The notes beneath the pieces are model-generated. The model was given only the letters and a program-made list of their open reading frames with translations, did no database searches and had not been told where the DNA came from. A DNA stretch of 64,000 nucleotides from Phycisphaeraceae bacterium (GTDB lineage Bacteria > Planctomycetota > Phycisphaerae > Phycisphaerales > Phycisphaeraceae), in contig JADZCR010000003.1 of assembly GCA_020851465.1 (NCBI GenBank), forward strand, positions 365,727 to 429,726, read 5' to 3'. A program made the position numbers and the translations under genes. Every line of letters starts with the position of its first letter. Position 1 is the first letter of the stretch. Positions 51,623 to 60,660 of the stretch are shown piece by piece.

Positions 51623-52754
51623 TTATTTTATTCCGCGTTCCTTGGCGCGGCGGCGCAGCTCGGCGTCGATGAAACCCTGCAGGCGGCCGTTCATCACGTT
51701 CTGCGGGTTAGGCTCTTCGTAATTCGTACGGTGATCCTTCACGCGGTTGTCGTAAAAAACGTAGCTGCGAATCTGCGATCCCCAGCCCATCTCCAGCGAA
51801 CCGCCGGCGGCGGCTTTGATCTCCTGCTGCTTCTTCTCCTCGGCCATCAGTTCCAGACGCCCGCGCAAAATGCCCAGCGCTCGCTTTTTGTTCTGCTCCT
51901 GCTTTCGCTCGACCGAGCAGACCACGGTCAGGCCCGTGGGCTTATGGATGACGCGGATGGCGGTGGCGACTTTGTTGACGTTCTGGCCGCCCGGCCCGCT
52001 GGCGCGGACGAAGGGTGTGATCTCCAGTTCGTTTTCCGGTATCTCATAATCGCCGCTGTCTTCAAATTCAGGGACGACATCCACCGTCGCAAAGCTGGTC
52101 TGCCGCTTTCCCTGGGCGTTGAACGGGCTGACCCGCGCCAGCCGGTGCGTGCCGCGCTCCGCCGAGAGAAACCCGAAAGCCATTGGTGCTTTGATGTAAA
52201 GCGTCACGTCCTTGAGGCCCGCCTCTTCACCGACGGTCTTATCCACCTCGCTCACATCCCAGCCCATGCTTTCGCAGTAGTTGACGTACATGCGGAAAAG
52301 CATCTGGCACCAGTCCATTGCTTCCGTCCCGCCTTCACGCGCGTAGATGGAGAGATAGCAATTGCGGTCGTCGTACTTGCCCGAAAGCAGAGAGGCCGTT
52401 TCCAGCCGGTCAAGTTCAGACTGAAGATTGCCAAGCTGTCCATCGACCTCGACACGGCTGGACTGGTCGTCGGCGTCTTCGGCCATCTGCCAGAGCAGAC
52501 GCGCATCCTCGATCTGGCCGCTCACCTTCGTCACCGGCGTGAGCAAGTTGCGCAAGGTCTTCAGCTCGCTGACGACCTTGTTGGCCTTCTCCTGGTTGTT
52601 CCAGAAGTCGGCTGACCCCATCTGGGTTTCCAGCTCTTTGAGGCGGGCAAGCTTTGTGTCGTAGTTAAAGAGAGTCGCGGATGTTTACGATCCGCGCCTC
52701 AAGTTCCCCGAGGATGCCGGGAATGTTTTCGTGTTGGAGAGAACGGGTTTCCAT
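51623..52754 (-). CDS. prfB: Peptide chain release factor 2, with apparent +1 programmed frameshift
   Basis: RF2 terminates translation at UGA and UAA. The main frame (51623-52664) encodes SPF (VSPFNAQGKRQTS), the RF2 stop-codon-reading tripeptide, and GGQ (ASGPGGQNVNK), the peptide-release motif. The N-terminal piece lies in another frame: the ATG at 52754 reads METRSLQHENIPGILGELEA... for 29 codons to CTT TAA C (52670-52664). Skipping one T gives L-N-Y-D-T-K-L-A-R-L, matching the usual RF2 junction L-D-Y-D. This is the classical RF2 frameshift place, but the stop is UAA rather than UGA and no Shine-Dalgarno-like stimulator precedes it. Translation without the shift would give only 29 residues. 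A later in-frame ATG (52621) has no ribosome site. Confidence 0.88.
52664..52670 (-). promoter_or_regulatory. Recoding site CTTTAAC in prfB
   Basis: The minus-strand heptamer is CTT TAA C; the known RF2 site is CTT TGA C. A +1 shift at CTT joins the short leader frame to the main RF2 frame. The change turns the in-frame stop into UAA and the next residue from Asp into Asn. Confidence 0.65.
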
Positions 52755-52832
52755 GGGTCAGATCATAGCGGCTCGCGGCCCCGCCGTGGCGCGCGGTGAG
52801 GATGAATCACTCACGGCAGGCTTGCCCGCTCC

Positions 52833-54023
52833 TCAGGAGACCGCCAGGATCGCTGTGCAGAGCGGGTCCATGTTCGCCTCGGTCATGCCTGCGACATTGA
52901 TCCGACCGGATCCGACGATGTAGATGGCGTGCTCTTTTTTGAGGCGTTCGACCTGCTCTTTGTTCAAGCCGGAAAAGCTGAACATGCCCTTCTGTCGCGT
53001 GATGAAGCTCACGTCGCCACGAAAACCTTTTTTCGTCAGCGTCTCGACATAAAACCTGCGCATGCCGTTGATCCGGTCGCGCATCGCAGCCAGCTCGGCC
53101 TCCCACTGCTGCCGCAGTTTCGGATCGCTCAGCACGGTTGCGACGATCGACGAGCCGTGCGCCGGCGGGTTGGAGTAATTCGCGCGGATGCAGGTCTTGA
53201 CGTGACTGAGCACCGCTTCGGCAGCGGACTGACTGCCTGCCACGACGGTCAGCGCGCCGACTCGCTCGTTGTAGAGGCCGAAGTTTTTCGAAAAACTCGA
53301 ACAGATGAGCAACTCGGAATTCTTCCCGATAAGCTCCAGCAGTCCAGCTGCGTCTTCACGCAATCCCGTGCCGAAGCCCTGATAGGCGAAGTCCACCAGC
53401 GGCAGCAGCTTCGCCTCGCGCAGGACGCCCGCAATCTGCGCCCACTGAGCCGGTGCAGGATCGACGCCGGTCGGGTTATGACAGCAGCCGTGGAGCAGAA
53501 CGACATCTCCCGCCGGTGCGGCACGCAGGGCGGCGAGCATCTTGTCCAACGCCAGCCCGTTGCTTGCAGCATCGAAGTACGGATACGTCTTCACATTCAG
53601 GCCGGCTGCCCGGAAAATCGCCTCGTGATTCGCCCACGTCGGGTCGCTGACCCAGACGGTCGCGCCGGCGTGTTTCTTTTTCAGGTAATCGCCCGCCACG
53701 CGCAGACCACCCGTGCCGCCGGGCGTGTGGGCGGTCGCCACCCGTTTAGCGCGGATCAATTCGTGGTCGCGGCCGAACAGCAGTTCCTGCACCAGCGCGT
53801 CGTAGGTCGGATCACCCTCGATGGGTTTGTAGTTCTTGTTGGTTTCATTGGCGAGGATTCGCCGCTCCGCTTCCTTGACGGATTCCAGGATCGGCGTCTT
53901 GCCCTGCGCGTCTTTGTAGATGCCCACGCTCAGATTGATCTTGCGAGGATTGGTGTCCTTGTTGAAGGCATCGGTGATGCCGAGGATCGAGTCAGGCGGA
54001 GCGATGTCAATGGATTCAAACAT
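52833..54023 (-). CDS. Aspartate/aromatic aminotransferase (AspC/TyrB type)
   Basis: A 396-residue class I PLP enzyme of the AspC/TyrB branch. Begins MFESIDIAPPDSILGITDAFNKDTNPRKINLSVGIYKD, typical of that group. The cofactor Lys is in CSSFSKNFGLYNERVG near 247, the PLP ring-contacting Asp/Tyr in PLVDFAYQGFG, HGCCHNPTGVDP earlier, and the substrate Arg in ANYSNPPAHG context and near the C-terminus (FSFSGLNKEQVERL). It exchanges amino groups between aspartate or aromatic amino acids and 2-oxoglutarate. Length normal. Confidence 0.93.
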   Translation of the reverse strand: MFESIDIAPPDSILGITDAFNKDTNPRKINLSVGIYKDAQGKTPILESVKEAERRILANETNKNYKPIEGDPTYDALVQELLFGRDHELIRAKRVATAHTPGGTGGLRVAGDYLKKKHAGATVWVSDPTWANHEAIFRAAGLNVKTYPYFDAASNGLALDKMLAALRAAPAGDVVLLHGCCHNPTGVDPAPAQWAQIAGVLREAKLLPLVDFAYQGFGTGLREDAAGLLELIGKNSELLICSSFSKNFGLYNERVGALTVVAGSQSAAEAVLSHVKTCIRANYSNPPAHGSSIVATVLSDPKLRQQWEAELAAMRDRINGMRRFYVETLTKKGFRGDVSFITRQKGMFSFSGLNKEQVERLKKEHAIYIVGSGRINVAGMTEANMDPLCTAILAVS

Positions 54024-54181
54024 GGCTGGTATTCCAAAAGCGGCGAGCCGTGTAAGTTAACAGATCGGCTCTTCCAATGCTGGCCGGTCAGACCGTAAAT
54101 CGTCTCGTGCCCGGACGGCATCAGCTCACGGTAATGATCGAGTCCTTCATCGCACCGCCGATCAGATTCGGCAGCGGCGTG

Positions 54182-54595
54182 TCATGACCCACTCAGTCCG
54201 CTGACCAGCGAGACCTCGATTTGCGCGTTGGCTCCGGTGACGATGGTCGGCGTCGGGACGAGCACCATCAGTTCACGCTGCTGACCTGGGCCGAGGTTCT
54301 GCACGTTCACCAGCGGGTTGGCAGCACGGACCTGCCCCCGGTCGTCGAACACACTGGCCTTGAGCACCACCGAAGCTACCGGCTGGTCCCGGTCATTGGA
54401 GACACGGCACCAGACGCGATAGCCACGCGATACTCGCTGGCAGTCGAGGGCAACCGCCTCAATTCCCCGCGTGTCCTTTAGCGCAGCGGCATCGAATGAC
54501 GGCCCGCCGAAGATGCGATAACACCAGACTCCCACAGCTACGAGGATGACAATGCCTGCGAGCCACGAACCGATGATGGAGCGACACGATTTCAT
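54182..54595 (-). CDS. Small membrane-anchored protein of unknown function
   Basis: A 137-residue protein with one N-terminal hydrophobic helix (about 8-28: IGSWLAGIVILVAVGVWCYRIF). A beta-rich extracytoplasmic domain follows (VSRGYRVWCRVSNDRDQPVASVVLKASVFDDRGQVRAANPLVNVQNLGPGQQRELMVLVP), patterned like FxLYD-type domains. It starts 6 bases after the prepilin-type gene stop, so they are probably one operon. Function unknown. Confidence 0.7.
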   Translation of the reverse strand: MKSCRSIIGSWLAGIVILVAVGVWCYRIFGGPSFDAAALKDTRGIEAVALDCQRVSRGYRVWCRVSNDRDQPVASVVLKASVFDDRGQVRAANPLVNVQNLGPGQQRELMVLVPTPTIVTGANAQIEVSLVSGLSGS

Positions 54596-54601
54596 GGTGG
54601 G

Positions 54602-55417
54602 TCAGTAGTAGGGGTTCGCCTCGTCAGGAGTCGTGTTGACGCTGGCGTAATCGGGGTTGTACGGAAAGACCTCGACGAATGACACATGCCCGTCGAGGAA
54701 TGCTGTGTTCGCCCAGAGGTGCAGCGGATCAGGTTTGTACCACTGCGCCCGTGGACTGGGCGCCACCACGCCGCTCATCGTGCGATGGATGGGGATGGAC
54801 CCGATGACTACTTTCTTCGAGGTCAGACGGTAATAGTTCAGCGTCAGAACCCGCCCCAGTTCAAGCGGGTCAGCGGCGAAGTCGCCGAACGAAACTTCCA
54901 ACCCCACCAGCTTGGCTATCCCCATAGGCGCGACCACACCTCCCATGCGGTTGTAGCCCGATGCGTAAAAATAACTGCTGCCGTATAGCTCGTAGGCGGT
55001 GGCGGTCGCCTGGTAATCGGCTGTGTCGAACCACCACAACGGTTCACCGCGATCACAGGGCGAGCGGAAAGTTTCGTGCGTGCTCAGGTAGGCATTCAAA
55101 GGACGCTCATCGGCGGGCAGGCTCCCGCCGAACATCCGCGCCGGCAGCCAGGGATCGGACTCAGACACGCGACCTTGCGGCCCGCCCAACTCCTGTGGTG
55201 CGGCCAGCGGCACCGCGTTGGCGGCATCAGCCGCGTAAGCAAAGACGCCGGTGGTGATCTGCCGCAGATTGTTCTGGTCGTAAACCCGACGCGCCACACC
55301 ACGCGCCTGACCCATCGAGGGCAGGAGTACGCCCATGAGGATCGCCATGATCGAAACCACCACGAGCAGTTCGATCAGCGTGAATCCTCTGGTAGATGTG
55401 ACCGCTCTGCCGGTCAT
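54602..55417 (-). CDS. Prepilin-type protein (type II pseudopilin, xcpT/DUF1559-like)
   Basis: About 271 residues from the ATG at 55417, which has GAGAGG upstream; earlier in-frame ATGs overlap the methyltransferase gene. The type IV pilin cleavage motif [30 protein letters not shown] is present near the N-terminus: short basic leader, G/F cleavage point, then the Glu at +5 and a hydrophobic helix. The rest is a globular domain ending with [22 protein letters not shown], the H-x-G-H-type end often seen in planctomycete pseudopilins. Planctomycetes carry many such proteins; their role is largely unknown. Confidence 0.85.
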   Translation of the reverse strand: MTGRAVTSTRGFTLIELLVVVSIMAILMGVLLPSMGQARGVARRVYDQNNLRQITTGVFAYAADAANAVPLAAPQELGGPQGRVSESDPWLPARMFGGSLPADERPLNAYLSTHETFRSPCDRGEPLWWFDTADYQATATAYELYGSSYFYASGYNRMGGVVAPMGIAKLVGLEVSFGDFAADPLELGRVLTLNYYRLTSKKVVIGSIPIHRTMSGVVAPSPRAQWYKPDPLHLWANTAFLDGHVSFVEVFPYNPDYASVNTTPDEANPYY

Positions 55418-55481
55418 TGAACATCCTCTCATGACTGAGACCCGCAACGTGCTGCACTCGTTAACCGTCACGCGGAAACAT

Positions 55482-56318
55482 TCAGGACCGCGGAGGCGCA
55501 TCAACCGCCTTGTGAGCGACGATGCAGATTCCCGCTAGATGACGGCGGTACTGGCGAAACACCCGGCGCATTTCGCAGACCCGTTGCCGCGCCTGCGGCT
55601 GACTGCAGAGACGACCGAGGAATCGCATCGCGCCGCAGACGCCCTCGTCCCGGAAGACACGAACCGGTTCGAGCAAAGACATCGGCACTGTCGAGCAATG
55701 CAGCACCTTGAAACCCTCCGCCTCAAACAGCTCACGCCACCGCTTGATCGTCAGAGGCTGGGCGTGGTGGTGGATCGTCTGCGTCATCGCGCGGCAGATT
55801 TCCTGAGCCAGTGCGTCGGAAAGATCATCCGGAACCAGACAAAGCTCGTGGATGCCGTACCTCCCGCCGGGTTGCAGCAACCGGTAGGCTTCCCGAATCA
55901 CCGCCTGCTTGCGCGTGTCGGTCTGCATGGTGAGCATGGCCTCGCCGTAAACCACCGTCGCCTCGGCTGCGGGCAGACCGGTCTCCTGCGCCAGACCTGT
56001 GATCACTCGACGGGTCGGGTGATCGCCCAGCCAGTGACGAATCCGTTCAGCCGCAGCCTGATCGCGCTCAACAGCGGTGTAACTGTCGGGGTTCTGTCGA
56101 AGTGCCATGCGAGCGGTCGCGCCCATCCCCGGAGCAAACTCCACGACCCGGTCCCCCGCCGAGATGCGCAGCTCGTTCAGCAGCCGCCGCGTCAGCTTCA
56201 GACCACCCGGACGCAACACCCGCTTGCCCAGATTTGCCAGCAGCCAGTGTCCGGGCATCTTGGCGGGGTCGATACCCTGGCCCGGCATGACGTTCAATGA
56301 CTCTGTTGCCTGTTCCAT
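55482..56318 (-). CDS. Class I SAM-dependent methyltransferase
   Basis: A 278-residue protein. SAM-binding motif [17 protein letters not shown] near residue 60, an acidic SAM residue in [14 protein letters not shown], and motif post-I/II with [43 protein letters not shown]. It resembles UbiE/small-molecule methyltransferases. The substrate is unknown. It has an AGGA site before the ATG. Confidence 0.83.
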   Translation of the reverse strand: MEQATESLNVMPGQGIDPAKMPGHWLLANLGKRVLRPGGLKLTRRLLNELRISAGDRVVEFAPGMGATARMALRQNPDSYTAVERDQAAAERIRHWLGDHPTRRVITGLAQETGLPAAEATVVYGEAMLTMQTDTRKQAVIREAYRLLQPGGRYGIHELCLVPDDLSDALAQEICRAMTQTIHHHAQPLTIKRWRELFEAEGFKVLHCSTVPMSLLEPVRVFRDEGVCGAMRFLGRLCSQPQARQRVCEMRRVFRQYRRHLAGICIVAHKAVDAPPRS

Positions 56319-56341
56319 GTCATTCCTACCTTCGTATGGAG

Positions 56342-57301
56342 TTAAGCGGTACAGCGGTCGCCTTTGACGATCCGGTTCCGGTTAGCGCGGCGCCGCCTGC
56401 TCAGAACCAACAAGCCAGAGGAGAGAATCGCAACCGTGGCCGGTTCCGGGATCGCCTGCATCGAGTAGGCCACCGTCAGATTGCCGACCAACCCGCCTGT
56501 GTTAATGGGCATGCCCATTGCGGCGTAGTCGGGATGCACTTTGGTCATCTGGGTGACCAGCAGGTATGTGGTTCCAGCCGGAAGACGCGGCACGACTTGA
56601 TCGAGCAGGTATTGACCGAGGTCGCCGGCAAACCCCAGCGAGGGAATTCCAGCCAGACCCTGAGCTGTCAACTCTGATGCAGGAATGAGGTAACCAGCCT
56701 GAGTCTTGTCGTTGAAAGTCACGTCGATGGCGCTCGGAGAAATGCTGGCGTCGAAATAAAAATCCAGGTCGTATTGAATCGCCCAGTGATCCGCATCGCT
56801 GCCGCTCCATGTGCCGTCATTGCCCACGCCGTCCACGTTGTAGCCGGGAGATTGAGTGGCGGGATCTCCTGCGGTGACCAGATACTGATTCATACTGATC
56901 GAAGCGTTGGCGGTTCCCTGGTAAGTCAGGTTCGTCACCGCGACCTGCCACGCATCGCCGCCATCAGGATCGAGTTGCAGCGTGAGCGAGCCAGTCAGTG
57001 ACGGCGCCATGTTGAATCCCGCCGCCCCAGCCATGCCGGAGAGGTCGGCCAGGTTGTGGCTCAGCGCGCCAGCGGGGTTGTTGGCCGCGGGAAGTGTTTG
57101 ATCGTCATCAGTGAAAACCAGCCAGTCGCCAGTTGTCGGTGCGGGTGCCACAGGTTTACGACCTGCTGCGGAAGGTAACTCGACAGTGGCGGCAGCATCT
57201 CCCCAACTGAGCAACTGAAAATCTAAAACCGCCGCAGATGCGGGCAAGGCATTAAGACCCAAGGCCAGCACTAATCCAACGGCGAGAGGGTGACGTCGCA
57301 T
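56342..57301 (-). CDS. PEP-CTERM sorting domain protein
   Basis: A 319-residue exported protein. A signal peptide (HPLAVGLVLALGLNALPASAA) and a secreted beta-rich middle (FSWGD..., DLDFYFDASISPSAIDVTFND) are followed by the PEP-CTERM tail IPEPATVAILSSGLLVLSRRRRANRNR: Pro-Glu-Pro, hydrophobic helix, then basic cluster. EpsH/exosortase-type enzymes process such tails. No exosortase is in the window. The short extension after the basic cluster (VKGDRCTA) is odd. A perfect palindrome lies just upstream. Confidence 0.88.
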   Translation of the reverse strand: MRRHPLAVGLVLALGLNALPASAAVLDFQLLSWGDAAATVELPSAAGRKPVAPAPTTGDWLVFTDDDQTLPAANNPAGALSHNLADLSGMAGAAGFNMAPSLTGSLTLQLDPDGGDAWQVAVTNLTYQGTANASISMNQYLVTAGDPATQSPGYNVDGVGNDGTWSGSDADHWAIQYDLDFYFDASISPSAIDVTFNDKTQAGYLIPASELTAQGLAGIPSLGFAGDLGQYLLDQVVPRLPAGTTYLLVTQMTKVHPDYAAMGMPINTGGLVGNLTVAYSMQAIPEPATVAILSSGLLVLSRRRRANRNRIVKGDRCTA

Positions 57302-57602
57302 ATTTCCCCGTTCCTTGTGGTCGAAGGCTTAAAACAAGATATCCCGACCAAAATATCTTGTTTTTACACGCAAAATTACCGGAACGTCCGAAAATTATGC
57401 GCCTGAGACTCAATTTCAACTATGAGTATACAAAGCGTATTCTAGCTGTCAAACGCCACGAGGTAACACCCCTTCTGCGAATAAGTGTCCATGTTTTCCT
57501 GAATTGTCATAGATTGACGGGCGGATGTGCCGTCAAACGGAGGGCGTCATGACCGTCGCTGTTGCGCGGTTACACTGTCGCCTCGCAAAGGAGCCTTTAG
57601 AC
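57302..57602. other. Divergent A/T-rich intergenic region
   Basis: About 300 bases between the PEP-CTERM gene and the Gfo/Idh/MocA gene. It holds a 12-bp perfect inverted repeat (57331-57364) and should contain promoters for both directions. No coding sequence is likely; two in-frame starts upstream of 57603 belong to extended readings of the oxidoreductase. Confidence 0.55.
57331..57364. repeat. 12-bp perfect inverted repeat upstream of the PEP-CTERM gene
   Basis: AAAACAAGATAT pairs with ATATCTTGTTTT across a 10-base loop. It starts 30 bases before the PEP-CTERM start codon. On the minus strand TTTT ends the stem, so it could act as an attenuator or operator. Confidence 0.65.
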
Positions 57603-58730
57603 ATGCAGGAAGTCAGGGTCGGAGTCATCGGTTGCGGGGTTATGGCACAGGCGCACATGGAAGGGTTCAAGGAGATTCCCCGACTCCGCTTCGTTGCCGC
57701 CAGCGACAGTTTCCCCGCCAACCTCAAAAAAGTCGTGGACAAGTTCAGCGTGCAGGGCTTCACCGATGGCATGGACCTCATCAAGGCCAGCGTGTGTGAT
57801 GCGATCTTCATCGGCACGCCCCACTATTTTCATCCGTACTACGCCGCTGCAGCGCTGGAGCGCGATCTGCACGTGCTGACGGAAAAGCCGGTGGCGGTCA
57901 ACGCCAGTGCTGCGGCGCGTGTCAACGCCATCAGCGCACAACGGACGCACCTGCGCTACGGTGCGATGTTCCAGATGCGGAGCGTCCCGCTCTGGCAGAA
58001 AGTCCACCAGATCGTCCATACCGGTCAGCTCGGCAAACTTCATCGCATCCACTGGACCATTACCAACTGGTTCCGCAAGCAGGCGTATTACGACTCGAAC
58101 TCCTGGCGCGCTACCTGGGCCGGCGAAGGCGGCGGCGTGCTCACCAACCAATGTCCGCACAACCTCGACCTGCTCTGCTGGATCGCCGGCCTGCCCAAAC
58201 GAGTGACCGCCCGCGTCTGGCTGGGGAAATATCACAACATCGAAGTCGAAGACGACGTGCAGGCAGCGTTTGAATATGAGAGCGGCGCGACCGGCGCGTT
58301 CATCACTTCCACCGGCGAATTTCCGGGGACCAATTTCTTCGAGATTACCGGCGATCGCGGACGATTGAACTGTGTCAACGACAAGACCATCGAGCTGACG
58401 CTTACCGACGATTCCATCGCGGAGTATTCGCGATCCTCACCCGGAGCGTGGGGCGCACCGTCATGCAGCAAGATCACGATCGAACCTCCCGCCGGCGGCC
58501 AGCATCTGACGATCTGGAAAAACTTCGTGGAGTCGATCCTCGACGGCAAGCCGCTGATCGCAAGAGGTGATGAGGGGTTGGCATCCGTGGAGCTGAGCAA
58601 CGCCATCATCCTCTCCGGACTGACGCACCAGCCGGTGGACCTGCCGCTGGATCATGCTGCGTTTGACCGTCTGCTGCGCGACCTCGTCAAGACGAGCCGG
58701 AAATGCAACACACTGCCGCCGGGCTTGTGA
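57603..58730 (+). CDS. Gfo/Idh/MocA family oxidoreductase
   Basis: About 375 residues from the ATG at 57603 (GGAG ten bases upstream; in-frame codons from 57525 look non-coding). The Rossmann motif is VRVGVIGCGVMAQAHMEGF. TEKPVAVNA is the conserved EKP motif that orients NAD and substrate, and GGVLTNQCPHNLDLLCWIAG holds the catalytic His of the family (QCPHNLD). It should oxidise or reduce a sugar or inositol with NAD(P). The substrate is unknown. A second family member (59452-60528) is nearby on the opposite strand. Confidence 0.9.
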   Translation: MQEVRVGVIGCGVMAQAHMEGFKEIPRLRFVAASDSFPANLKKVVDKFSVQGFTDGMDLIKASVCDAIFIGTPHYFHPYYAAAALERDLHVLTEKPVAVNASAAARVNAISAQRTHLRYGAMFQMRSVPLWQKVHQIVHTGQLGKLHRIHWTITNWFRKQAYYDSNSWRATWAGEGGGVLTNQCPHNLDLLCWIAGLPKRVTARVWLGKYHNIEVEDDVQAAFEYESGATGAFITSTGEFPGTNFFEITGDRGRLNCVNDKTIELTLTDDSIAEYSRSSPGAWGAPSCSKITIEPPAGGQHLTIWKNFVESILDGKPLIARGDEGLASVELSNAIILSGLTHQPVDLPLDHAAFDRLLRDLVKTSRKCNTLPPGL

Positions 58731-58822
58731 TTGTGCATGGAGCGGTTGAGCGATCTCGGAAAGAGTGATCACCGAGACGAAACAAGCTGCACCTGTCGGA
58801 AGGTGCTGGTCGATAAATCTCC

Positions 58823-59404
58823 GTGCGCTCTCGCCGCCGAACAACCGCTGTTTCGCTGCCCGCCGCCGCTCCTCATGGAGAGGTGGAGCTTGTGACGGAC
58901 GCTCATCACTTCACACGCGTCGTGCGGGAAGGCATTCTCGAAGCGCGTGTCAGCCTCGACATCGCCACCGCCGACTTCAAAGCCATGCTCGTCCCCACCG
59001 ATGGGCGCAGAGCTATCTCGATCGTTGAGGTATTGCGCCAACTCACGCAGCGCGGCGTGGAAATTCGTCTCCTGCACAGCGGCGTGCCCAGCGGTCCGGC
59101 ATTGCGCGAGCTGCGCGCCCAACTGCCCAGCGGCCTGACCATCCGCCGCTGCCCGCGACTCCACGCCAAGACGGTCATCGTGGACTGTCAGCGCATGTAT
59201 CTGGGTAGTGCCAATCTCACCGGGGCCGGACTGGGTGCCAAGAGTGAAAACCGACGCAATTTCGAGATCGGCGTCTGGACGCGATCCGGCGAGCTGATCG
59301 ACGCGGTGATGGCTCAGTTCAACGCGCTCTGGGAAGGCCGACGCTGCACGAAATGTCAGCGACGCAACATCTGCCCCGTACCGCTCGAAGAGCCAAAGTT
59401 GTAA
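58823..59404 (+). CDS. Phospholipase-D-like protein with one HKD motif and C-terminal cysteines
   Basis: A protein of about 193 residues from a GTG at 58823; a GTG at 58892 has a strong site (GGAGAGGTGGAG) and may be the real start. It has the PLD fold pattern ending in HAKTVIVDCQRMYLGSANLTGAGLG, that is H-x-K followed by the G-S-x-N-x-T that stabilises the active site. A single HKD half means it probably works as a dimer. The C-terminus has CTKCQRRNICP, a possible metal-binding group. Relatives of this size are phosphodiesterases or nucleases, but none has a set role. It is convergent with the second oxidoreductase gene. Confidence 0.75.
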   Translation: MRSRRRTTAVSLPAAAPHGEVELVTDAHHFTRVVREGILEARVSLDIATADFKAMLVPTDGRRAISIVEVLRQLTQRGVEIRLLHSGVPSGPALRELRAQLPSGLTIRRCPRLHAKTVIVDCQRMYLGSANLTGAGLGAKSENRRNFEIGVWTRSGELIDAVMAQFNALWEGRRCTKCQRRNICPVPLEEPKL

Positions 59405-59451
59405 TCCCCGCTGCGTAACGGTCCACCGCACATCGTGGAGCACGGGCGCGT

Positions 59452-60528
59452 TCAGACTTGGATCGTTTTGCCGGTCCGTGCCGACTCGTAAATCGCCTCG
59501 ATGATCGCCACTGCCTTGCGCCCCTCGCGGCCATCAATACTCGGAGTGCGTGATTTTTCCACCGCTTCGAGAAAATCGCGGATGTTCCGGGTGTGGCCGG
59601 AGTAGTCGATAGCCATCGGATCAGACGCCCCGCCGCCGGATTTTGTCTTGGCGGCGAATTTTTCGCGTATCGCCGCGTCTTCCGTTTGCTCCTGACGAAA
59701 CTTGAACGTGATCAACTCGTCTTCAAGAATCTCCGCGGTGCCGTCCCGGCCGGCGATCTGGAGACGCTTGAGCGAGCCGGGATACATCGAGGTTGCGCCG
59801 AGAACCTGGCCCAAGGCTCCGTTGCGGAACTTCATCACCACCACAGCCGTGTCTTCCACTTCGATCAAATTCGGGTCGTGGCCGCGCTTGGCGGTGAAGG
59901 CGAAAACCTGCTCCACGGGATTGGCCGTGCCGAGGTCCGGCATGGTCGAGCCGGCGATCCACTGAATCGCGTCGATGCCGTGGATGGACTGATTCATCAA
60001 TGCCCCGCCGCCATCGAGTGCGAGTTTGCCCTGCCATCGGGACGGCGCGTAATAGGCATCATCACGCCACCACGGGACATAGGTGTTGACGACGGCGAGT
60101 TGACCGAACCTTTTCGCCACGGCGGCTTCCTGAACAGCTTTGACCACCGGGTTATATCGCTGCGGGAAAATGCCTCCCAGCAGGACGCCGTGCTTCTGCG
60201 CGCCGGCGATCATCTCATCGACTCGCGCCTTGTTGATTTCCAGCGGTTTTTCCGAAAGCACATGAATCCCGCGCGACGCCGCCGCCAACGTCGGCTCCAG
60301 ATGCGCACCGGACGGCGTGCAGATCGTCACCACGCTCGGTTTTTCCCGGTCGAGCATCTGTTCGAATGAACCGTACCAGGCGCAGCCGTACTGCTGGGCG
60401 AACTTTTGCCCTTTCTCCTGACTGCGGCATGAGCCGGCGACAAGTTTGGCGTTGGGAATGTCCGCGATGGCACGGGCGTGCATGCCGGCAATCGCACCGA
60501 CTCCGATGATCGCAATACGATGTTGCAT
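59452..60528 (-). CDS. Gfo/Idh/MocA family oxidoreductase (second copy)
   Basis: About 358 residues from the ATG at 60528, chosen because the Rossmann fold begins there (HRIAIIGVGAIAGMHARAI). The LSEKPLEINKA block is the EKP motif, and GGGALMNQSIHGIDAIQWIAG holds the catalytic His. The C-terminus is DFLEAVEKSRTPSIDGREGRKAVAIIEAIYESARTGKTI, the standard family end. Substrate unknown. It is unlike the other copy in detail, so this is not a recent duplication. Confidence 0.9.
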   Translation of the reverse strand: MQHRIAIIGVGAIAGMHARAIADIPNAKLVAGSCRSQEKGQKFAQQYGCAWYGSFEQMLDREKPSVVTICTPSGAHLEPTLAAASRGIHVLSEKPLEINKARVDEMIAGAQKHGVLLGGIFPQRYNPVVKAVQEAAVAKRFGQLAVVNTYVPWWRDDAYYAPSRWQGKLALDGGGALMNQSIHGIDAIQWIAGSTMPDLGTANPVEQVFAFTAKRGHDPNLIEVEDTAVVVMKFRNGALGQVLGATSMYPGSLKRLQIAGRDGTAEILEDELITFKFRQEQTEDAAIREKFAAKTKSGGGASDPMAIDYSGHTRNIRDFLEAVEKSRTPSIDGREGRKAVAIIEAIYESARTGKTIQV

Positions 60529-60660
60529 AATGGAGACTCTCAGGTGTGCTGCGGCACACTCGCTTCTTGGATCGAAAAAACCATCACGGTGCGTCAAACC
60601 GCACCCTATACCGAGCGGCGGCAGTATATACTTGCTCCCGCATCTGCGAAGGGTTTGATC

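Noticed and set aside
52621..52624. Internal ATG as the normal start of prfB
   Set aside because: No ribosome site, and the preceding sequence still encodes RF2-like residues in this frame back to the frameshift site, so a longer product is expected.
54602..55504. Longer start (55504) for the prepilin-type gene
   Set aside because: It would overlap the methyltransferase gene and put 29 non-leader residues before the pilin motif; the ATG at 55417 fits the leader and ribosome site.
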